A stretch of 36,767 nucleotides of DNA from a bacterium. Lineage in GTDB: Bacteria > Patescibacteriota > Minisyncoccia > Phycocordibacterales > UBA2100. Under the pieces are notes generated by a model. That model ran no database searches and was not told where the DNA came from. It saw only the letters and a list, made by a program, of their open reading frames with translations. Below, piece after piece: positions 8,257 to 16,928 of the stretch. The first letter of the stretch is position 1. Each line of letters opens with the position of its first letter. The stretch is from assembly GCA_021781955.1 (NCBI GenBank), contig JAJXVV010000008.1, positions 1 through 36,767 of the forward strand, in the 5' to 3' direction. Position numbers and translations under genes: made by a program.

Positions 8257-8265
8257 ATTGTACCA
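8257..8265 (-). promoter_or_regulatory. Extended -10 promoter for trpS
   Basis: The minus strand reads TGGTACAAT, ending 9 bases before the trpS ATG at 8247. It lies in the 29-base gap after the histidine kinase stop. The predicted leader is about 2-3 bases. No clear -35. Confidence 0.5.
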
Positions 8266-8276
8266 GAAAATCCTTC

Positions 8277-9836
8277 CTAGGACATGGGGAATTCCACCGA
8301 AAATTCGGATCCTTTGCCTTCCCCTGCGGATGTCGCCCAGATCTTGCCATGGTGAGCCTCGACGACTTGCTTGGCGATGTAGAGGCCGTAGCCTGTGGAG
8401 TGGACGTTGACCTTGATCGAGTTCTCGCCGTGTCCTCCCTCGGTAAAGAGGCGCGCTTGATCGGCGGGCGTAATGCCGACGCCGCTATCCTTGATCGAAA
8501 GGCGGGCCATGCCATCGTGCCGCGATAGAGCGACAACTATTCCCCCCTGCGGGGTGTAGCGAATCGCGTTGTCGAGAAGGTTGCGCACGACATGATCGCG
8601 CACCCGCGCCTCATCTCCCTCCATCGCGTACGATCCATCGCCCACGCTCAGCTCAAGCTTCAGGCGCTTAGCTTCGGCAAAAGGCCGCTGTGACCCGACC
8701 GCTTGCTCGACGATCGCCCTGAGATCGCACGGCGCCCTGTTGAACGCCATCGTGCCGCGCTTCAGGTTGGCCGCCTCGAGGATGTCCATCACGGTACGCA
8801 CTCCCTCGCGCATCTCCACGAGCGCGAGCGCCGCGAAATCACGCACCTGCTGCGACGCGTCCATGCCGTCCTCGGCGATCTCCGCGAGCGCGCCCACGCC
8901 TTTCGTCATGTACGCCTTCACCTCGTGGCTGATGAAATGCAGCAGCGCTTCTTGCTGGTGATTGGCGATCTCAAGTATTTTCTCTTGTTTTTCGATGAGC
9001 TCTCGCTGTTCGATCTCGTTGTACACGCTGCGCACGAGCTGCCAGCTAAAAATGCTTACGATCGCAAGCGAACCCGCTCGAATAAGCCACGTCGAGAAGG
9101 AGCTGGCGTCGAAGAGGTTGAAGATCGACGCGAGGACCAGGCCGCTGGCAAAAAGCTGCGCAGCGATCAGTTTAATGTTAAAGATTTGATATCGAATGAC
9201 CGCATAACTCATCAAGACGACATATAATATGACAAAATAGTTCCCGAATGGATACACGTTGAATAGTTGCGGGAGAAAATCGGTCGCGCCGCCACTGAAC
9301 CCGATCGCCGCAGCGATGATGTGATTGAGTATTTGCCCGCTTTCTCGCGAGCCGCGAGGCGCTTTTCTGTAGGCCTTCACAAGGAATGAGAAGGCGGCTG
9401 TCGTCACGACGGCGTAGTACAGAGGGAAGAGAAAATATAACGGCCCCGGCTTGATCCAGTAAAATCCAAGTTCATGATTCTCGAGACCTGGGGAATAGAG
9501 GTTGGTAAATAGCAACATAGTCAGGCCGATGGAACCTAGGAGCACGATGCTTTCGAGAAAGCGCGATTCTTTTTTTACGAAGGTCGTTACGAACGCGAAG
9601 TATGCTGGAGGTATAAAAAAAGCGGAAAGGTCGAGCAAGTACTGCCATCCGCGCGCGATCTCGAGTACCGAAGACGTTGTCACGCCCCACATGCCGATGG
9701 TCCAGGCGCCAATAAGCATTGAGAGGACGAGCCACCGAAACCCGAGTCGAGATTTGGTGTCCGCAGTGTATACGAATAAGCCGAATCCGAGGCTCGCACA
9801 GGCCGTTAGCACGGCAGATATCGCAAAGAGATTCAT
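8277..9836 (-). CDS. Membrane sensor histidine kinase (7TM-type input domain), orphan
   Basis: 519 residues from the ATG at 9836, whose ATGA overlaps the HAD-phosphatase stop; an upstream start at 9866 would add 10 residues but overlaps that gene by 34 bases. The N-terminal half has about seven to nine hydrophobic segments like the HisK 7TM sensor region. A coiled linker (EIEQRELIEKQEKILEI) leads to a His box FISHEVKAYM with His304. The ATPase domain has N box NLLDNAIRYTPQGG, G1 DSGVGIT, F box LFTEGG and G2 STGYGLYIAKQVV. The usual Pro after the His box is missing. It presumably autophosphorylates in response to an envelope signal. No response regulator lies nearby. Confidence 0.88.
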   Translation of the reverse strand: MNLFAISAVLTACASLGFGLFVYTADTKSRLGFRWLVLSMLIGAWTIGMWGVTTSSVLEIARGWQYLLDLSAFFIPPAYFAFVTTFVKKESRFLESIVLLGSIGLTMLLFTNLYSPGLENHELGFYWIKPGPLYFLFPLYYAVVTTAAFSFLVKAYRKAPRGSRESGQILNHIIAAAIGFSGGATDFLPQLFNVYPFGNYFVILYVVLMSYAVIRYQIFNIKLIAAQLFASGLVLASIFNLFDASSFSTWLIRAGSLAIVSIFSWQLVRSVYNEIEQRELIEKQEKILEIANHQQEALLHFISHEVKAYMTKGVGALAEIAEDGMDASQQVRDFAALALVEMREGVRTVMDILEAANLKRGTMAFNRAPCDLRAIVEQAVGSQRPFAEAKRLKLELSVGDGSYAMEGDEARVRDHVVRNLLDNAIRYTPQGGIVVALSRHDGMARLSIKDSGVGITPADQARLFTEGGHGENSIKVNVHSTGYGLYIAKQVVEAHHGKIWATSAGEGKGSEFSVEFPMS

Positions 9837-10513
9837 AGGATTGCCGTGTAGCTTAGTGAAGACCACTGACGAGCTTGTGCGATCTTTTGGAGCGATGAAG
9901 TCGCGTTCACTACGAATGGATGGGCAACGGCTTCGAGGAGCGGTTCGTCGCTTTCATGGTCGGTATACGCCCATGATCGCGATCGATCGAGGCCAGCGTT
10001 GGTAAGATACTGTTGCACTGCCGCGGCCTTCTCTTCTCCGTGCAGAATGCGTCCGTCGATCCGACCCGTATAGCGATCACCCGAGAGTTCCATGCGTGTT
10101 CCCGTGGCTCGCGCCACTCCCACTCGATCCCCGATCGCCTTAGCGAGCGGTTCGATGATCGATGAGAGCAGAACAACCTCCCGGCCGGCCTCCTGTTGCT
10201 CGCGTATGATGCCGACGCCGCCGCTCAAAAGGTGACGGGGCAAGTGTTCATCAAGAAAATCGTTGCAAATAGTTTGGACGTCGTTCTCGGTACGACCTTT
10301 CGCATACCGTATCCCGATCTCGAAGAGATCCCGCGGGTCCTTCAGGAAGTGCATTTTGTATAAAGCAATACCGAACACTAATCGGGCGAAATCGGTCCAT
10401 GGCAGTAACCCTTTCCGCACAAGGTACCAAATGAAAGATTCTTGCGTTAGGCCACGCACGAGCGGCCCGTCGATATCAAAAAAAACAATGTCGCGCTTGT
10501 CAGGACTCAGCAT
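9833..10513 (-). CDS. HAD-superfamily subfamily IB phosphatase
   Basis: 226 residues resembling the SerB-like HAD-IB group. Motif I is FDIDGPLV (about 12-19) with both catalytic aspartates, but Pro replaces the usual Thr/Val after DxDG. Motif II serines occur in VLLSSII, motif III Lys in GEEKAAAV, and motif IV is TDHESDEPLLEAV. Substrate unknown. Its placement overlapping a PlsC-type acyltransferase by 14 bases suggests a lipid-phosphate role, such as dephosphorylating phosphatidate or a glycerol phosphate ester; that is inference from context. The downstream histidine kinase is translationally coupled through an ATGA overlap. Confidence 0.8.
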   Translation of the reverse strand: MLSPDKRDIVFFDIDGPLVRGLTQESFIWYLVRKGLLPWTDFARLVFGIALYKMHFLKDPRDLFEIGIRYAKGRTENDVQTICNDFLDEHLPRHLLSGGVGIIREQQEAGREVVLLSSIIEPLAKAIGDRVGVARATGTRMELSGDRYTGRIDGRILHGEEKAAAVQQYLTNAGLDRSRSWAYTDHESDEPLLEAVAHPFVVNATSSLQKIAQARQWSSLSYTAIL

Positions 10514-11195
10514 ACGGGTAGGCTTTGCCCGACAGTATAGCGAGTTTTTTCATAAGTGCCGAGAGTTCGCCGTTGATACGCTCGTCCGCTGGCACCGGTC
10601 CAACGGTACTGAGGCCGTATCGGATCGGCTCGCCTATTGAGAGTTCGATATTCCTTCGGAATCGAGGTTTTTTGTCGAATCTCGACATGACCGAGAACGC
10701 ACCCCGGATCCCGATCGGGACGATGGGTGCGCCCGTCTCGAACGCGTAGCGTATGACACCGGGGTAGCCGCGCAACAGTTCATGAGGCGACGGTGCGCGT
10801 GTTCCTTCAGGGAAAATGCCCACCGCCTCACCTGCATTCAATAGATCTCGAACAATTTGGTCTATGTGCGCCCTCTTCTCCTTGTGTTCGCGATCGACTT
10901 CGATCTGTCCGGTCGCACGCATGATCGGCCGCCAGAGCGGATTCCGGAAGAATTTCTCGGCAGCGAGGTAGTAGACATTCCGTCGTGCCACCGCGATGGT
11001 GCAGATAAAATCGAAGTAACTTTCATGCGTAGCGGCAAGAAGTGCCGGCCCGCGACGCGGTATGTGGTCCGCGCCTTCGACGCGCTTGATCCATATCAGC
11101 CTCACCAGCGGCCCGAATAAGAATCGAATGCATGCATACGACCATTCGATACGACGAGGTATCCGATATGCCTTGGGCTTGTCGCGATCGAACAT
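10500..11195 (-). CDS. PlsC-family 1-acyl-glycerol-3-phosphate acyltransferase (copy 1)
   Basis: 231 residues, acyltransferase superfamily. The catalytic motif is HESYFD (HX4D form, preceded by Thr rather than the common Asn), motif III is FPEGTRAP and motif IV is VPIGIRG. An N-terminal hydrophobic segment (about 20-36) probably associates with the membrane. The family transfers an acyl chain to lysophosphatidic acid to give phosphatidic acid. It begins 6 bases after the second plsC-like gene and overlaps the HAD phosphatase by 14 bases, so the three are probably co-translated. True substrate is not proven by sequence. Confidence 0.87.
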   Translation of the reverse strand: MFDRDKPKAYRIPRRIEWSYACIRFLFGPLVRLIWIKRVEGADHIPRRGPALLAATHESYFDFICTIAVARRNVYYLAAEKFFRNPLWRPIMRATGQIEVDREHKEKRAHIDQIVRDLLNAGEAVGIFPEGTRAPSPHELLRGYPGVIRYAFETGAPIVPIGIRGAFSVMSRFDKKPRFRRNIELSIGEPIRYGLSTVGPVPADERINGELSALMKKLAILSGKAYPYAES

Positions 11196-11201
11196 AAATG
11201 C

Positions 11202-11936
11202 CTAGAGGCTGCGTTCGACGCGCTGCAGCGCATGCCGTGCTTCGCGCAACGCGCTTTCAATGGATGTCTCGATCTCCGCCATTATCTCGCGTGCGACATC
11301 TTTGAAGCGCGCGGGTTCCGGCGCGGAATGCGCTATGATTTCATGCACATACTTCGGTTTTCCGAACACGAGCGTTATGTGGTAACGGCGGTCCAGGAAT
11401 CGCTTGAAACTGAGGCGGTAGGTGCCGACAATCGCGACCGGGATGACCGGCACATGGGTCGCGTGCGAAAGGTACGCGACGCCGCCCTTCCCTTCCCGCA
11501 ACTTGCCGTCCTTGGTCGTCCCGCCTTCGGGGAAAATGCAGAGGCTGCCGCCGTTTTTGAGAATGGTGCGATGCTGCGCCAGCGATCGCTCGTAGTTTTT
11601 GTGTCCGGGAACGTGCGGGTACGCGCCCCATGCGCGGAAGAACCATGAGGACGAATACAGGCGGCGGCGCCAGCCGAATTTCTTATCGTGGAAACCGTCG
11701 AGCGGGCCGGCAACATAGAACATCGGCGCGAATCGGCCGAGTGGATTGATCGCGGCGGTGAGGATGATCGGGTCGAGCTCATTGGCATGATTGACCGCGA
11801 AGATCGCCTGATCGATGCCGTCGAGATGTTGCGTGCCCCGCACCTCGAAACCGCAGAAGCCGACGAGCAGGAGTCTCGTCGGCAGCCATGCGATAGTTTG
11901 CAAAATGCGCGGGATGATCGAATACGATTTGTGCAT
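11202..11936 (-). CDS. PlsC-family acyltransferase (copy 2)
   Basis: About 244 residues from the ATG at 11936. A GTG at 11954 would add six residues, but its bases overlap the likely -10 element, so I prefer the ATG. The catalytic motif is NHANELDP (HX4D), and FPEGGTTKDG plus IPVAIVGTYR match motifs III and IV. An N-terminal hydrophobic stretch (IAWLPTRLLLVGF) could anchor it. It differs clearly from copy 1, so the pair may use different acyl acceptors or catalyse sequential steps. Lipid synthesis genes are patchy in this kind of bacterium, and host-lipid remodelling is possible. Confidence 0.83.
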   Translation of the reverse strand: MHKSYSIIPRILQTIAWLPTRLLLVGFCGFEVRGTQHLDGIDQAIFAVNHANELDPIILTAAINPLGRFAPMFYVAGPLDGFHDKKFGWRRRLYSSSWFFRAWGAYPHVPGHKNYERSLAQHRTILKNGGSLCIFPEGGTTKDGKLREGKGGVAYLSHATHVPVIPVAIVGTYRLSFKRFLDRRYHITLVFGKPKYVHEIIAHSAPEPARFKDVAREIMAEIETSIESALREARHALQRVERSL

Positions 11937-11952
11937 ATCATCGGGCGAATTC

Positions 11953-11961
11953 ACAGTATCA
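11953..11961 (-). promoter_or_regulatory. Possible extended -10 for the acyltransferase/HAD/kinase operon
   Basis: The minus strand reads TGATACTGT in the 36-base gap after the small membrane protein gene. It ends 16 bases before the ATG at 11936, and argues against the GTG at 11954 as the start. Confidence 0.35.
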
Positions 11962-11990
11962 CCGAGACGATCGTTCGTCGACCATCCGCG

Positions 11991-12482
11991 TCAGCTGCGC
12001 GCGAGAGCGAGCAAAAGGTATGCGGCGAGGAGCCACCAGAAGCGGTAGGTTTCGCCGAAAATGCTTTGGATCTGCGCGCTGAAGCGCCAGATCGAGTCGA
12101 GCGCCGCTACCTGCATCCAAAAGACAAGCACGATAACGGTCGTCGCGATGCCGGCAAGGAGCGCGGGCAGTATCTGCGCGGAAGAAGTGCCGAAGAAGCT
12201 CACCGCGCGATGCACGAAGAGGTACGAAAGCATCGTCAACGCGCCGAAGAGCGCCGCCTGAGCCGCCGGACCTTGGAGCTGAGCCAGCACGGTTTGCAGC
12301 CCAGCGGCGTGCTGCGCGATGCCGAACAGCAGGTACGCGAGCGGCAGCGCGAGCGCGAGCGATGTCGCTTTGTTGGTCCCGGCGCGCACGTTCTCGGCCG
12401 ACACAATGAGCAAGAAAATGCCGAGAACGCTCCATTCGAGCGGCCAGCGCGAGAGCACGTTGAGCGATGCGTGGATATCCAT
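11991..12482 (-). CDS. Small integral membrane protein, function unknown
   Basis: 163 residues with four to five hydrophobic segments (roughly 16-30, 43-62, 74-92, 104-125, 147-161) and almost no soluble portion. I recognise no family motif. It sits between dnaJ and the acyltransferase cluster, all on the same strand, 45 bases after dnaJ. The ATG at 12482 is the first good start; a TATACT hexamer at 12513-12518 lies 30 bases upstream and could be its own -10. A lineage-specific membrane protein is the safest description. Confidence 0.6.
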   Translation of the reverse strand: MDIHASLNVLSRWPLEWSVLGIFLLIVSAENVRAGTNKATSLALALPLAYLLFGIAQHAAGLQTVLAQLQGPAAQAALFGALTMLSYLFVHRAVSFFGTSSAQILPALLAGIATTVIVLVFWMQVAALDSIWRFSAQIQSIFGETYRFWWLLAAYLLLALARS

Positions 12483-12527
12483 AACCGCGGCGCGCGAGAA
12501 CGCCGTATCAGCAGTATAGCGTGGAAT

Positions 12528-13586
12528 TCAAAGACCCTCCGCGCGCAAACGCTCGACGAGCTCCTTGGCCGTTCGCGAAAGTCTTTTCGGCATGTCGATG
12601 CGTACCTGCACGAGCAGATCGCCGCGCGAAGTGCGGCCATGCGGCACACCCTTCCCGCGCACGCGAATGACCTCGCCGTGCGCGACCCCGGCGGGTACGC
12701 GAACCGTTTCGTCTCCGTCGAGTGTCGGCACCGTAAAATCGCCGCCGAGGAGCACGTCGGTGAGCTTGAGCTGAAGGACGCTCGCGAGATTGTTCCCTTC
12801 ACGTTGGAAACGCGCATCCGGCTTCACGTGCAGCTTCACGTAGAGATCGCCGGCGCTGCCGCCCGTGTGGGCCTCGCCTCTTCCCGGCATGCGTATCATC
12901 TCGCCATCGGAGACACCGGCCGGGACGACGATGCGTATCTCCTCTTGCTGTTTCCGCACTCCCGCGCCAGCGCAGCCGTCGCACGGCTGTTCGGGCACCT
13001 GTCCGCGGCCGTTGCATCGGGGGCACGTGCGAGCGGTCGTAACCGTACCGAAGATCGAGTTTCGCGTCTCGCGTATCTCTCCCCGTCCATTACAGCTCGT
13101 GCAGGCGACGACCTTCGAGCCTTTTTTCGCGCCGCTACCGCCGCAGACGCTGCACGTCGCGAGCTTTGAGATGAGCACGCGGCGATCAGCCCCGAAGACG
13201 GATTCGCGGAACGTGAGCTCGATGTCGATCGAAACATCGCGGCCGCGCCGGGCGGCGCGGGTTTGCCCGAACGCGTCGCCAAAAATATCGCCGAGGTCGA
13301 ATTCGAACTGCTGTCCGTTACCGAAACCCTGGAACTGCGAGAAATCGAACCCGCCGAACCCGCCCTGCGCGCCTCCGGCGCCGGTGAACGTGCCGCGCAG
13401 GTCGTACTCGCCGCGCTTCTTTTTATCCGAAAGAACGGCGTACGCCTCGCTCACCTCTTTGAACTTTTGCTCATCGCCGCCTTTCTTGTCGGGGTGGTAC
13501 TTGTGCGCGAGCTTGCGGAACGCTTTCTTGATGTCGTCCTCGCTCGCAGTCTTCGGCACGCCGAGTATGTCGTAGTAATCTTTCAT
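12528..13586 (-). CDS. dnaJ: Chaperone DnaJ (Hsp40)
   Basis: 352 residues, full domain set. The J domain has HPD at 31-33. The Gly/Phe-rich region spans about 64-108. The zinc-binding region has four CxxCxGxG repeats starting at Cys145, Cys162, Cys188 and Cys202. C-terminal substrate-binding domains follow to the end. It stimulates DnaK ATPase and delivers unfolded clients. It is separated from dnaK by a strong terminator, and has its own promoter whose -35 lies at the foot of that terminator hairpin. Confidence 0.95.
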   Translation of the reverse strand: MKDYYDILGVPKTASEDDIKKAFRKLAHKYHPDKKGGDEQKFKEVSEAYAVLSDKKKRGEYDLRGTFTGAGGAQGGFGGFDFSQFQGFGNGQQFEFDLGDIFGDAFGQTRAARRGRDVSIDIELTFRESVFGADRRVLISKLATCSVCGGSGAKKGSKVVACTSCNGRGEIRETRNSIFGTVTTARTCPRCNGRGQVPEQPCDGCAGAGVRKQQEEIRIVVPAGVSDGEMIRMPGRGEAHTGGSAGDLYVKLHVKPDARFQREGNNLASVLQLKLTDVLLGGDFTVPTLDGDETVRVPAGVAHGEVIRVRGKGVPHGRTSRGDLLVQVRIDMPKRLSRTAKELVERLRAEGL

Positions 13587-13595
13587 ACGGGCACC

Positions 13596-13624
13596 ATAGT
13601 ACTCGGGATTTTACATCCATGCAA
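13596..13624 (-). promoter_or_regulatory. dnaJ promoter, -35 inside the dnaK terminator
   Basis: On the minus strand a TTGCAT -35 (13619-13624) and a TACTAT -10 (13596-13601) are 17 bases apart. The -10 ends 9 bases before the dnaJ ATG at 13586. The -35 shares its last bases with the hairpin at 13621-13652. Confidence 0.55.
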
Positions 13625-13652
13625 AAAAGGCGCCATGCGGCGCCTTTTTTGC
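13621..13652 (-). terminator. Intrinsic terminator after dnaK
   Basis: A perfect 14-bp stem (13621-13634 with 13639-13652) closes a 4-base loop; the outer half is an A6/T6 run and the inner half GGCGCC. It starts 5 bases past the dnaK stop. The symmetry would let it work in both directions. Confidence 0.88.
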
Positions 13653-13657
13653 GCAGG

Positions 13658-15505
13658 TTACTGTCCGGCCTCCTCCGGAGGCGTCTGGCTGTCCTGCGGA
13701 GCCTGCTGCTGGTTTATTGCTTGGCCTATCGCGCTCATGGCGCTCGAGAGCGCATCGGACGCGGCCTTCAGCGCCGGTGCGTCGCTGCCGCCGCGCGCGG
13801 TCTTGAGCGCGTCGATCTTTTCCTGGACGTTCTTGCGAATCTCATCGCCCACCTTCTCACCATGCTCCTTGAGCGCTTTCTCGGCGGAATAGACGAGCTG
13901 ATCGGCAGCGTTCTGCGCTTCGACGAGCTCCCGCTTTTTCGCATCGGCATCGGCATTGGTCTCCGCGTCCTTGCGCATCTTTTCGATATCCGCATCGGAA
14001 AGACCTGAGCTGCCCTCGATACGAATAGACTGCTCTTTGCTGGTCGCCCGGTCCTTCGCCTTCACCGTAAGGATGCCATTGGCGTCGATATCGAACGAAA
14101 CCTCGATCTGCGGGAGTCCGCGATGTGCCGGCGGGATGCCGTCGAGATTGAAGCGGCCGAGGGATTTGTTGTCTATCGCCATCGGACGTTCGCCCTGCAC
14201 GACGTGTATCTCAACCGACGGCTGATTGTCGGACGCGGTCGAGAAAACCTGCGAGCGCGAGGTCGGTATCGTCGTGTTGCGATCGATGAGTTTCGTCGCG
14301 ACGCCGCCCATCGTTTCGATACCTAAGCTGAGCGGAATGACGTCGAGCAAGAGCACGTCCTTTACATCGCCCTGTAAAATGCCGCCCTGGATCGCCGCAC
14401 CGATGGCGACAACTTCGTCAGGATTGACACTCATGTTCGGCTTCTTGCCGAAGTACTCTTCGACCGCTCTCTGCATCGCTGGCATGCGTATTTGACCGCC
14501 CACCAAGATTATCTCGTTGATGTCCTCTTTCTTGAAGGGAGAAGCTTCCATCGCGCGCTTCGTGATGGTCATGGCGCGGTCCAGGAACTCCCGCGAGAGA
14601 TCTTCGAGCTTCGCGCGGGTGAGCTTGATGAGCAGGTGGCGCGGGCCGGACGCATCGGAGGTGATGAACGGGATATTAATCTCGGTTTCGAGCGCGGTCG
14701 AAAGTTCGATCTTCGCTTTCTCGGCCGCTTCGTCGAGGCGCTGACGGGCGAGCGCATCGGTGCGGATATCGATGCCGCTCTCCTTCTTGAATTCGCTCGC
14801 GAGCCAATCCATGATCTTCTGGTCGATATCCTTGCCGCCCAAGTGGGCGTCGCCGTCCGTCGAACGAACCTCGATCACGTCGTCGCCGACCTCGAGCACC
14901 GAGATGTCGAACGTACCGCCGCCGAAGTCGAAGACGACGATTTTCTCGTTCTTTTTCTTGTTGAACCCGTACGCGAGCGCGGCAGCGGTCGGCTCGTTGA
15001 TGATGCGCTTTACGTCAAGTCCGGCGATCTTGCCCGCGTCTTTCGTCGCCTGGCGCTGGGAGTCGTTGAAATACGCAGGGACCGTGATGACCGCTTCGGT
15101 GATCGTCTCGCCCAGACGCGCCTCAGCATCGGTCTTGAGCTTCTGCAGGATCATTGCCGAAAGCTCTTCCGGACGGTACCACTTATCGGCCAATCGCACC
15201 TCGATGCCGCCGTTCCCCGACGTGCGCGTCTCGAACGGCACCGCAGCGCGATCCTTGGCGACGAGCGGCTCATCGAAGTTGTGGCCGATGAAGCGCTTGA
15301 TCTGGTAGACCGTGTTCTTCGGATTGGTGACCGCTTGGCGCTTCGCGAGAAGGCCGACCAAGCGCTCGCCAGTTTTCGAGACCGCAACGATCGACGGCGT
15401 CGTGCGCGCGCCTTCGGAATTCTCCAGTATTTCCGGCTCGCCGCCCTTGACGACCGCCATGGCGGAATTGGTCGTTCCCAGGTCGATACCAAGTATCTTT
15501 GACAT
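13658..15505 (-). CDS. dnaK: Chaperone DnaK (Hsp70)
   Basis: 615 residues. The ATPase domain opens with GIDLGTTNS (6-14) and contains [30 protein letters not shown] and [11 protein letters not shown]. The interdomain linker is [12 protein letters not shown] (about 382-393), followed by the substrate-binding beta domain and helical lid. The tail is Gln/Pro-rich and ends EEAGQ, rather than the EEVKDKK-type end seen in many bacteria. It follows grpE but has its own -35/-10 promoter with a 30-base leader and a strong terminator. I saw no CIRCE inverted repeat, so HrcA control is not supported. Confidence 0.97.
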   Translation of the reverse strand: MSKILGIDLGTTNSAMAVVKGGEPEILENSEGARTTPSIVAVSKTGERLVGLLAKRQAVTNPKNTVYQIKRFIGHNFDEPLVAKDRAAVPFETRTSGNGGIEVRLADKWYRPEELSAMILQKLKTDAEARLGETITEAVITVPAYFNDSQRQATKDAGKIAGLDVKRIINEPTAAALAYGFNKKKNEKIVVFDFGGGTFDISVLEVGDDVIEVRSTDGDAHLGGKDIDQKIMDWLASEFKKESGIDIRTDALARQRLDEAAEKAKIELSTALETEINIPFITSDASGPRHLLIKLTRAKLEDLSREFLDRAMTITKRAMEASPFKKEDINEIILVGGQIRMPAMQRAVEEYFGKKPNMSVNPDEVVAIGAAIQGGILQGDVKDVLLLDVIPLSLGIETMGGVATKLIDRNTTIPTSRSQVFSTASDNQPSVEIHVVQGERPMAIDNKSLGRFNLDGIPPAHRGLPQIEVSFDIDANGILTVKAKDRATSKEQSIRIEGSSGLSDADIEKMRKDAETNADADAKKRELVEAQNAADQLVYSAEKALKEHGEKVGDEIRKNVQEKIDALKTARGGSDAPALKAASDALSSAMSAIGQAINQQQAPQDSQTPPEEAGQ

Positions 15506-15535
15506 AGCGATATTGCGTTAGCTTATGAGGCAATC

Positions 15536-15566
15536 ATTATATACGCGCCAGCCACGTGCATGTCAA
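15536..15566 (-). promoter_or_regulatory. dnaK promoter (consensus -35)
   Basis: The minus strand has a perfect TTGACA at 15561-15566. The -10 is TATATA at 15538-15543 (17-base spacer) or TATAAT at 15536-15541 (19-base spacer). The leader to the dnaK ATG at 15505 is about 25-30 bases. Confidence 0.75.
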
Positions 15567-15578
15567 ACCCGCGCGGGC

Positions 15579-16106
15579 CTACTTCTTGGCGATGACCTGA
15601 GCCGCGCGAAGCACCCTGTTCCCGCTCCGGTACCCGTAGCGCAGTATTCGCGCGACGGTGCCGCTCTCGCCGGGCATATCGTCGCGTTCTTCGGCCACCT
15701 CGTGCAGCGCGTGATCGACACGTTCTCCCACTTTACCGAACCGTTCGATGCCGTGACGTTTGAGCGCGCCGAGAAGCTGATTCTGCACCATCTCCATGCC
15801 GCTGCGGAATCCGTCGGAGACGTTCGTCCACGCCTCGCTCAAAGCCGCCATGTCGAACGAGTCGAGCGCAGGGATGATGTCGTGCACGAGCTCTTCGCGC
15901 AAAAGCTCGGCTGAGCGCGCGGCGCGCGCCTCAGCATCTTTACGGACGTTGATGGCATCGGCCTTCGCGCGCTGCCAGCCGTCGAGATACTCCTGCCGCT
16001 CCTTCTTCGCTCGGCCAAGTTCCTCTTTGAGCCGCTGCAATCTTGCCTTGAGAGAGTCGGCGGCGTTCAGCTCGTCTTCTGGCTCAAAATCGACGTCGTC
16101 GTTCAT
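15579..16106 (-). CDS. grpE: Nucleotide exchange factor GrpE
   Basis: 175 residues from the ATG at 16106; a start at 16136 would lie upstream of the predicted transcription start and adds a non-homologous MSLHFCYTRA. An acidic N-terminus leads to a long coiled coil (about 15-75, LKARLQRLKEELGRAKKERQEYLDGWQRAKADAINVRK), then the beta domain with HEVAEERDDMPGESGTVARILRYGYRSGNRVLRAAQV. It releases ADP from DnaK. It lies 73 bases upstream of dnaK. Confidence 0.93.
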   Translation of the reverse strand: MNDDVDFEPEDELNAADSLKARLQRLKEELGRAKKERQEYLDGWQRAKADAINVRKDAEARAARSAELLREELVHDIIPALDSFDMAALSEAWTNVSDGFRSGMEMVQNQLLGALKRHGIERFGKVGERVDHALHEVAEERDDMPGESGTVARILRYGYRSGNRVLRAAQVIAKK

Positions 16107-16112
16107 GGCGCG

Positions 16113-16121
16113 AGTATAGCA
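16113..16121 (-). promoter_or_regulatory. Leaderless-type extended -10 for grpE
   Basis: The minus strand reads TGCTATACT, ending exactly 6 bases before the ATG at 16106, so transcription should start at about the start codon. This decides the short grpE start. Confidence 0.7.
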
Positions 16122-16140
16122 AAAATGGAGGCTCAACGAA

Positions 16141-16164
16141 AACGACTGCCGAGAGGCGGTCGTT
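16141..16164 (-). terminator. Putative terminator of the ribosomal protein operon
   Basis: Inverted repeat AACGAC/GTCGTT with three further G-C pairs inside after one mismatch and a 4-base loop. On the minus strand GTCGTT continues into TTC, a short U tract. It lies 6 bases past the rpsI stop. Confidence 0.6.
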
Positions 16165-16170
16165 CGTCAT

Positions 16171-16566
16171 TCAGCGCTTCGACCATTGCGGAGCGCGACG
16201 GGCCGCTTTGAGTCCGAACTTTTTGCGCTCCTTCGCACGCGGGTCGCGCTTGAGGTAGCCGCGGACCTTGAGGTCCTTGCGCTGCTCAGGGACGAGCATT
16301 GTGATGGCGCGCGAGAGGCCGTGGCGTACCGCCTCCGCCTGCGCCTTGTGGCCGCCGCCCTTGACCTGCGCGGTGACTTCGTAGGCGACGCCGAGCACCT
16401 GCATCGGCGCGTGTACCGTCTTTACCATCGCCTCGAGCGGGAAATAGTCTTGCGCGCTCTTGCCGTTGACAGTGATGGAGGCGCTCTTCGCTTCCGAGAT
16501 GCGGACGCGCGCGCTCGCGGTCTTGCGACGACCAACGGCTTCCGTGTACTGTTTCATCTTCACCAT
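16171..16566 (-). CDS. rpsI: 30S ribosomal protein S9
   Basis: 131 residues. Family features are the N-terminal EAVGRRKTASARVRI, the central VKGGGHKAQAEAVRHGLSRA and the conserved C-terminus ending SKR, which reaches the P-site tRNA. The ATG at 16566 is 5 bases after the rplM stop; a second ATG at 16557 would shorten the protein by three residues and is equally possible. Last gene of the infA-rpsI block. Confidence 0.96.
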   Translation of the reverse strand: MVKMKQYTEAVGRRKTASARVRISEAKSASITVNGKSAQDYFPLEAMVKTVHAPMQVLGVAYEVTAQVKGGGHKAQAEAVRHGLSRAITMLVPEQRKDLKVRGYLKRDPRAKERKKFGLKAARRAPQWSKR

Positions 16567-16571
16567 ACGAG

Positions 16572-16925
16572 TTATTCAGTGATTGAGAGATTTTTAAGTC
16601 GCGCCACGCGCATGGTGTTGCGCGGAAGCATGCGCGTGACCGCTAAGCGGATAGCAGCTCCTTTGCCTTTGCGAGCGGAGAGCGAAGCGAGCGTTTCCAC
16701 TTTCTGGCCGCCGGGGTAACCCGAGTAGGTCTGGTAGGTCTTCTGCGCGCGTTTCTTCTCGCGAAGATAGAGCTTGCCGGCGTTGGTGACGGTCACTTTC
16801 ACGGCTGAATCTTTGTGCGGCGTATAGTCGGCACGCATTTTGCCCATAAGCGCTTTGGCGGCCTCGGACGCAACACGTCCGAGTGTTTTCCCTGCTGCAT
16901 CGATAGTGTAGGTTTTGTCTGTCAT
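16572..16925 (-). CDS. rplM: 50S ribosomal protein L13
   Basis: 117 residues. Recognisable by TYTIDAAGKTLGRVASEAAKALMGK, the TNAGK strand and the AVTRMLPRNTM segment near the end. Bacterial L13 is usually about 140 residues, so the C-terminal tail is shortened. Three bases separate it from rplQ and five from rpsI, in the common rplQ-rplM-rpsI order. Confidence 0.95.
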   Translation of the reverse strand: MTDKTYTIDAAGKTLGRVASEAAKALMGKMRADYTPHKDSAVKVTVTNAGKLYLREKKRAQKTYQTYSGYPGGQKVETLASLSARKGKGAAIRLAVTRMLPRNTMRVARLKNLSITE

Positions 16926-16928
16926 AGG

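Noticed and set aside
11688-13169. 493-codon plus-strand open frame across several minus genes
   Set aside because: It spans the plsC, membrane protein and dnaJ genes and their intergenic gaps, with Arg/Glu-rich shadow composition.
15506-15578. CIRCE/HrcA operator upstream of dnaK
   Set aside because: I found no TTAGCACTC-n9-GAGTGCTAA-like inverted repeat; only a sigma-70-type promoter is visible.
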